Source: Actinokineospora diospyrosa (GTDB taxonomy: Bacteria; Actinomycetota; Actinomycetes; Mycobacteriales; Pseudonocardiaceae). Taken from it: 64,000 nucleotides of DNA. Made by a program: the position numbers and the translations under genes. Location: assembly GCF_024171925.1 (NCBI RefSeq), contig NZ_JAMTCO010000010.1:348194-412193 (forward strand). The letters run 5' to 3'. The notes beneath the pieces were generated by a model that saw only the letters and a program-made list of their open reading frames with translations, was not told where the DNA came from and did not search any database. Positions within the stretch are counted from its first letter, which is position 1. The number at the start of each line of letters is the position of its first letter. Shown here piece after piece: positions 60,551-64,000 of the stretch.

Positions 60551-60723
60551 CCGCGGAACGGTAACGCCGGGCGGTAGCGAACCGGCCGGGACAACACGCC
60601 ACCAAAGAGGGATGTACCCCGGGTCGGACAACACGATCAGTGAGCTTTCTCAAGAACACTTGTCTGGCAACTGGGAAGGCGGTTCCAATGGGCGGCCTGG
60701 AATGTCCGGATCCGGAGGTTGCC

Positions 60724-61215
60724 GTGACCGCCATCGACGACCTGCTCCAACGCCACATCGACGGGCCCGACCACGGGGCCCCGGAGGTGCCCACCCCGGT
60801 CCCCGGGCTGCACCTGGCGATCGTCACCTGCATGGACGCCCGCATCAAGGTGTTCGACGTGTTCGGCCTGCGCCACGGCGAGGCGCACATCATGCGCAAC
60901 GCGGGCGGCATCGTCACCGACGACGTGGTGCGGTCGCTGTCGATCAGCCAGCGCAAGCTGCTCACCCGCGAGGTGATCGTCATGCAGCACACCTCGTGCG
61001 GCCTGTCGACCTTCACCGACGACGAGTTCCGCGAGGAGCTCGAGCTGGACACCGGCCTGCGCCCGACCTGGGCGGTCGAGGCGTTCCGCGAGGTCAAGGA
61101 CAGCGTCCGGCAGTCGGTCGAGCGGGTGCGGCGCAGCCCGTTCATCCCGTACACCGACAACGTCCGCGGCTTCGTCTACGACGTGAAGACCGCCGCGCTC
61201 ACCGAGGTCCACTAA
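60724..61215 (+). CDS. Beta-class carbonic anhydrase (CanA/Rv1284-like)
   Basis: 163 residues. Interconverts CO2 and bicarbonate. Zinc ligands are C36 and D38/R40 in VTCMDARIKVF, H89 and C92 in MQHTSCGLSTF. MRNAGGIVTDDVVRSLSISQ, and the end FVYDVKTAALTEV, match the short mycobacterial Rv1284 type. The GTG at 60724 is chosen because GGAGG lies 6 bp upstream and the length then equals Rv1284; the open frame back to 60640 is not needed. mutY starts 11 bp after its stop. Confidence 0.93.
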   Translation: MTAIDDLLQRHIDGPDHGAPEVPTPVPGLHLAIVTCMDARIKVFDVFGLRHGEAHIMRNAGGIVTDDVVRSLSISQRKLLTREVIVMQHTSCGLSTFTDDEFREELELDTGLRPTWAVEAFREVKDSVRQSVERVRRSPFIPYTDNVRGFVYDVKTAALTEVH

Positions 61216-61225
61216 CCTCTTCCGC

Positions 61226-62095
61226 GTGATCGACACCCTGCTGGACTGGTTCGACGAGAACGCGCGGGACCTGCCCTGGCGCAAGGCGGGCACCACCGGC
61301 TGGGGTGTGCTGGTCAGCGAGATCATGCTGCAGCAGACCCCGGTCGCGCGGGTCGAGCCGATCTGGCTGTCCTGGATGGCGCGCTGGCCGGTGCCCTCGG
61401 CGCTGGCCGCGGAGACGCAGGGCGAGGTCGTGCGCGCCTGGGGCAAGCTGGGCTACCCGCGCCGGGCGCTGCGGCTGCACGCGGCGGCGGGCGTGATCGC
61501 CGCCGACCACGGCGACGTCGTGCCGTCCGATGTGGACGTGCTGCTCGGGTTGCCGGGCATCGGCGCGTACACGGCCCGCGCGGTGGCGGCGTTCGCCTAC
61601 GGGCAGCGCTGCCCGGTCGTCGACACCAACGTCCGGCGGGTCGTCGCCCGGGCGGTCAACGGCGCTGGTGATGCCGGGCCGCCGTCGACCACGCGGGACA
61701 TGGCCGAGACCGAGGTATTACTGCCGCCCGAGCCCGCTCGCGCGGCGAAGGCGTCGGCGGCGTTGATGGAACTGGGCGCGGTCATCTGCACGGCCCGCGC
61801 CCCGAAGTGCGCGGACTGCCCGATCGTCACCGACTGCGCCTGGGTTCTCGCCGGTAGGCCTGCCTACGACGGCCCCGCGAAGGCGGTGCAGAAGTTCGCG
61901 GGCACGGATCGCCAGGTTCGCGGGCTGCTGCTGGACGTCTTAAGAGGCAGCGCCGAACCTGCGCCAAAGACGCGCCTGGATGTCGTGTGGAGTGATGCAG
62001 GCCAGCGAGACCGGTGTCTGCACTCATTGCTGGTCGACGGACTGGTGGAGCAAACATCGGACGGTAGGTTCGCCCTGCCTGGCGAGCACCGCTGA
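61226..62095 (+). CDS. mutY: A/G-specific adenine glycosylase MutY
   Basis: 289 residues. Removes adenine opposite 8-oxoguanine. Catalytic glutamate E32 in SEIMLQQTPV, helix-hairpin-helix LLGLPGIGAYTARAVAAFAY (107-126), catalytic aspartate in VVDTNVRRVV (D133), and the [4Fe-4S] cysteines C188-x6-C195-x2-C198-x5-C204. The NUDIX-like C-terminal recognition domain is short, as in other actinobacterial MutY. GTG start at 61226. Confidence 0.94.
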   Translation: MIDTLLDWFDENARDLPWRKAGTTGWGVLVSEIMLQQTPVARVEPIWLSWMARWPVPSALAAETQGEVVRAWGKLGYPRRALRLHAAAGVIAADHGDVVPSDVDVLLGLPGIGAYTARAVAAFAYGQRCPVVDTNVRRVVARAVNGAGDAGPPSTTRDMAETEVLLPPEPARAAKASAALMELGAVICTARAPKCADCPIVTDCAWVLAGRPAYDGPAKAVQKFAGTDRQVRGLLLDVLRGSAEPAPKTRLDVVWSDAGQRDRCLHSLLVDGLVEQTSDGRFALPGEHR

Positions 62096-62116
62096 CCCGA
62101 GTGGGAAGCTGATCGC

Positions 62117-62623
62117 ATGGCGCAGGGTGTTGTGGTGCTGTTCGACGACCGGGCCAACGCTGCGGTGGCGAAGCTGCTCGACGGGCTCGACGCGGCCGGT
62201 GTGCCTGCCGCGCGAAGGTTCCCCCCTCACGTCACGTTCGCCATGGCTTCGGACATCCCCGCCAAGACCAGAGCGGCTCTTAAGGCTGATCTGCGCGTCT
62301 TGTCGATTCCGAACCTGTGGCTCTACACCCTGTCGGCGTTCTCTAGCGCGGAGAACGTGCTCACGCTCGGCGCGGTCGTCGACACCGAGTTGCTTGCGGT
62401 CCACTCGGCCGTGCACGACGTGCTGGCAGGCAAGGTTAAGAACCCGAGTAGTTACTACCTGCCCGGCTCTTGGATCCCCCACTGCACGCTCGCCCACGGC
62501 GTAACCGACGAGCAGACAGCCGCCGGATTCCAGGCGCTGTTCCCCGTGGAGCCGATCCAGGGACGCGTAACCCGGGTCGCGATCCTCGACACGACCACCG
62601 CGGACCTAGACGTCCTCGTGTAG
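62117..62623 (+). CDS. 2'-5' RNA ligase-family (2H phosphoesterase) protein
   Basis: 168 residues. Two HxT/S motifs define the 2H phosphoesterase fold: PPHVTFAMA at about 36-44 and PHCTLAHG near 120-127. LYTLSAFSSAENVLTLGAVV separates them. Members include ThpR/LigT RNA ligases and cyclic phosphodiesterases; the natural substrate here is unknown. The 3' end overlaps the convergent hydrolase gene by 18 bp. Confidence 0.85.
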   Translation: MAQGVVVLFDDRANAAVAKLLDGLDAAGVPAARRFPPHVTFAMASDIPAKTRAALKADLRVLSIPNLWLYTLSAFSSAENVLTLGAVVDTELLAVHSAVHDVLAGKVKNPSSYYLPGSWIPHCTLAHGVTDEQTAAGFQALFPVEPIQGRVTRVAILDTTTADLDVLV

Positions 62624-63376
62624 CACCCAGGACAGGAACGCCTCCACGGCACCTTGGAAGACCCGCGGCGCGGCCTCGTGCACCAGATGACCTGCGCCTT
62701 CGACCACGAAGTGGGTCCCACCGCCGGGCACCCGCGCCGCGATCTCGGCCTGCTGCCCGGCGGGCATGATCGTGTGCTGCGCCTCGATCACCAGAACTGG
62801 GCAGCGGACCCGGTCGACGAGGTCCCAGTAGGCGCGCTCACCCCACTCGGCCGCGATGTCGAACAACTCGTGCGGCCCGGCCACCAGGTGGTACCCGTCG
62901 GCGCGTTCCTCGACGCACTCGCTGAAGTAGTCGCCCGCGGGTCCGAAGAACTCCCGCACATGCCGCAGCGACGGGAACGGGACGGGCCAAGCGTCGAATA
63001 GCGCCCGCCAGTCGTCAACGGTGCGCCCGCGTAGATCGACGCCGACGTCCTCGAGCACGAGCGCGCGCACGAGGTCGGGATGCTCAGCGGCCAGCGCGAT
63101 CCCGTGCAGTCCACCCATCGAATGTCCGATCACGACAGCTGGCGCGCCGAGTTCGCTAACTAGTGCGGCAGCGTCAACGACGAAGTCCGGCGTACGCCAT
63201 TGCCCGCCCCGGTAGGAACTCCTACCGTGCCCACGTGCGTCGAGGCCGGTAACGCTGCCGTAGCGGGTAAGCCAAGGGGCGACAGGCCACCATGTGGACG
63301 CGCGGCCCATGAGTGCGTGCAGCAGCAGGATCGGTTGGCCCTCACCGCCGAAGGTGACCACATCTGGCCTGCTCAT
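62606..63376 (-). CDS. Alpha/beta hydrolase
   Basis: 256 residues. Oxyanion segment LLLHALMGRAS, nucleophile elbow VVIGHSMGGLHGIALA (serine in GHSMG), acid residue in the CPVLVIEAQHTIMP region and catalytic histidine in VEGAGHLVHEAAP. GLDARGHGRSSYRG is typical of small-molecule esterases and lactonases. ATG at 63376. Substrate not predictable; its 3' end overlaps the 2H gene by 18 bp. Confidence 0.9.
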   Translation of the reverse strand: MSRPDVVTFGGEGQPILLLHALMGRASTWWPVAPWLTRYGSVTGLDARGHGRSSYRGGQWRTPDFVVDAAALVSELGAPAVVIGHSMGGLHGIALAAEHPDLVRALVLEDVGVDLRGRTVDDWRALFDAWPVPFPSLRHVREFFGPAGDYFSECVEERADGYHLVAGPHELFDIAAEWGERAYWDLVDRVRCPVLVIEAQHTIMPAGQQAEIAARVPGGGTHFVVEGAGHLVHEAAPRVFQGAVEAFLSWVLHEDV

Positions 63377-63460
63377 GTGGGTGAGTCTGCCCGAGTCAAC
63401 CCCGGCAACACAGGCGGGCGGTCATGATGGACCCATCCCCCAGAGCACTTGGAGTGTGGT

Positions 63461-64000
63461 GTGGTCCGTGCCCGAGTTGTCTGCGTGGTGCTGACCGCGA
63501 CCGCGGTCGCGGCGTGCAGCACCCCGGTCCAGCAACCGGAGCCCGACCCGACCGAGCAGGCGCGGGTGCCGGGCGCGGCGGGCATCGGCGACCCGTACTA
63601 CCCCGAGGACGGCAACGGCGGGTACGACGTCACCGGCTACGACGTCGCGGTGAGCTACGACCCGCCGACGAAGAAACTCGAAGGTGACACCACGGTCGTG
63701 GCGACCGCGGACGCCGTGTTGGGCCGGTTCAACCTGGACCTCACCGGATACCAGGTATCCGCGGTGGAAGTCGACGGCACAGCGGCCCAGTTCACCCGCG
63801 AGGGCGACCACGAACTGGTGATCACGCCCGCCACCCCGGTGGCCGCGGGCGCGGTGTTCCGCACCCGGGTCACCTACGCGGGCGTGCCCAAGATCAGCGA
63901 GGACGCCGCGCTCGGCGTCAGCGGCTGGCAGATCGCCAAGTCCGGCGGCGCGTTCGTCGCCGGGGAGCCGCACTCGGCGAGCAGTTGGTACCCGGTGAAC
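63461..64000 (+). CDS. M1 family metallopeptidase lipoprotein (5' part only)
   Basis: 180 residues are visible before the window ends. Signal peptide with lipobox TATAVAACSTP, then GDPYYPEDGNGGYDVTGYDV, the N-terminal signature of actinobacterial M1 aminopeptidases (DAACS lipidation then GNGGYD). TTVVATADAVLGRFNLDL and VKISEDAALG-like strands form the first beta domain. The HExxH-x18-E zinc site must lie beyond position 64000. GTG start at 63461 after GGAG. Confidence 0.88.
   Translation, partial: MVRARVVCVVLTATAVAACSTPVQQPEPDPTEQARVPGAAGIGDPYYPEDGNGGYDVTGYDVAVSYDPPTKKLEGDTTVVATADAVLGRFNLDLTGYQVSAVEVDGTAAQFTREGDHELVITPATPVAAGAVFRTRVTYAGVPKISEDAALGVSGWQIAKSGGAFVAGEPHSASSWYPVN

Noticed and set aside
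60724-61215. CanB (Rv3588c-like) carbonic anhydrase
   Set aside because: The short length and motif context match the Rv1284 type better, even though mutY is adjacent.

Overview
The window is high-GC actinobacterial DNA. GTG and TTG starts are common, and it carries DmdR/IdeR-type iron boxes, an actinomycete-type integrated element, ESX accessory genes, CarD, and a kinase/phosphatase/MoxR surface locus. Gene content and style suggest the family Pseudonocardiaceae (Actinokineospora, Saccharothrix or Lentzea-like). That placement is inference; no rRNA is present to confirm it.

Layout. 1-1369: ectoine genes ectB (running off the left edge) and ectA. 1510-4603: an aldo/keto reductase, a G-rich minisatellite with a long palindromic element, an orphan hypothetical gene and a PIG-L deacetylase. 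4679-8542: an iron-regulated hydroxamate-siderophore block (ornithine N-hydroxylase, hydroxyornithine formyltransferase, an NRPS-derived fragment and a salicylate-synthase-like fragment). It has three iron boxes but no NRPS. 8651-21757: one minus-strand locus of PP2C phosphatase, membrane Ser/Thr kinase, a 2065-residue Ig/FN3 surface protein, MoxR ATPase, a DUF58 protein and a TgpA-like protein that seems to have lost its catalytic residues. 21855-23842: a two-gene TPR module of unknown function.

23900-30654: a 6.7-kb element integrated in the 3' end of tRNA-Thr(TGT), bounded by 46-bp direct repeats. It carries a GntR (KorSA-like) regulator with an operator array, small unknown genes, a DUF3987 replication-type protein followed by iteron-like repeats, an excisionase and a tyrosine integrase. 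No FtsK/TraB-type transfer gene is present. 30797-36340: ThrE exporter, then trehalose metabolism (otsA and an OtsB-GH15 fusion). 36530-39575: ESX/type VII accessory genes without the secretion core. 39674-44100: an overlapping TelA / VWA / XpaC-like operon.

44111-44728: a cluster of dispersed repeats between convergent genes. 44762-52715: conserved housekeeping genes (radA and an LpqE-like gene; then carD, ispD, ispF, a PPOX oxidoreductase, a HAD hydrolase, cysS and rlmB). 52896-55405: tandem DUF445 membrane proteins. 55487-55628: a second copy of the palindromic element. 55661-58323: a zinc-type ABC transporter (znuABC-like), followed by a divergent LacI regulator. 59822-64000: another copy of the dispersed repeat, a proline/alanine-rich membrane protein, a beta-carbonic anhydrase, mutY, a 2H phosphoesterase, an alpha/beta hydrolase and the start of an M1 metallopeptidase lipoprotein that runs off the right edge.

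The most interesting points are: (i) two palindromic elements whose stems differ by compensating changes; (ii) iron boxes overlapping the stop codons of truncated siderophore genes; (iii) the apparently non-catalytic transglutaminase-like protein; (iv) the TPR/176-residue pair beside the tRNA integration site; and (v) the operator, iteron and arm-site structure of the integrated element.
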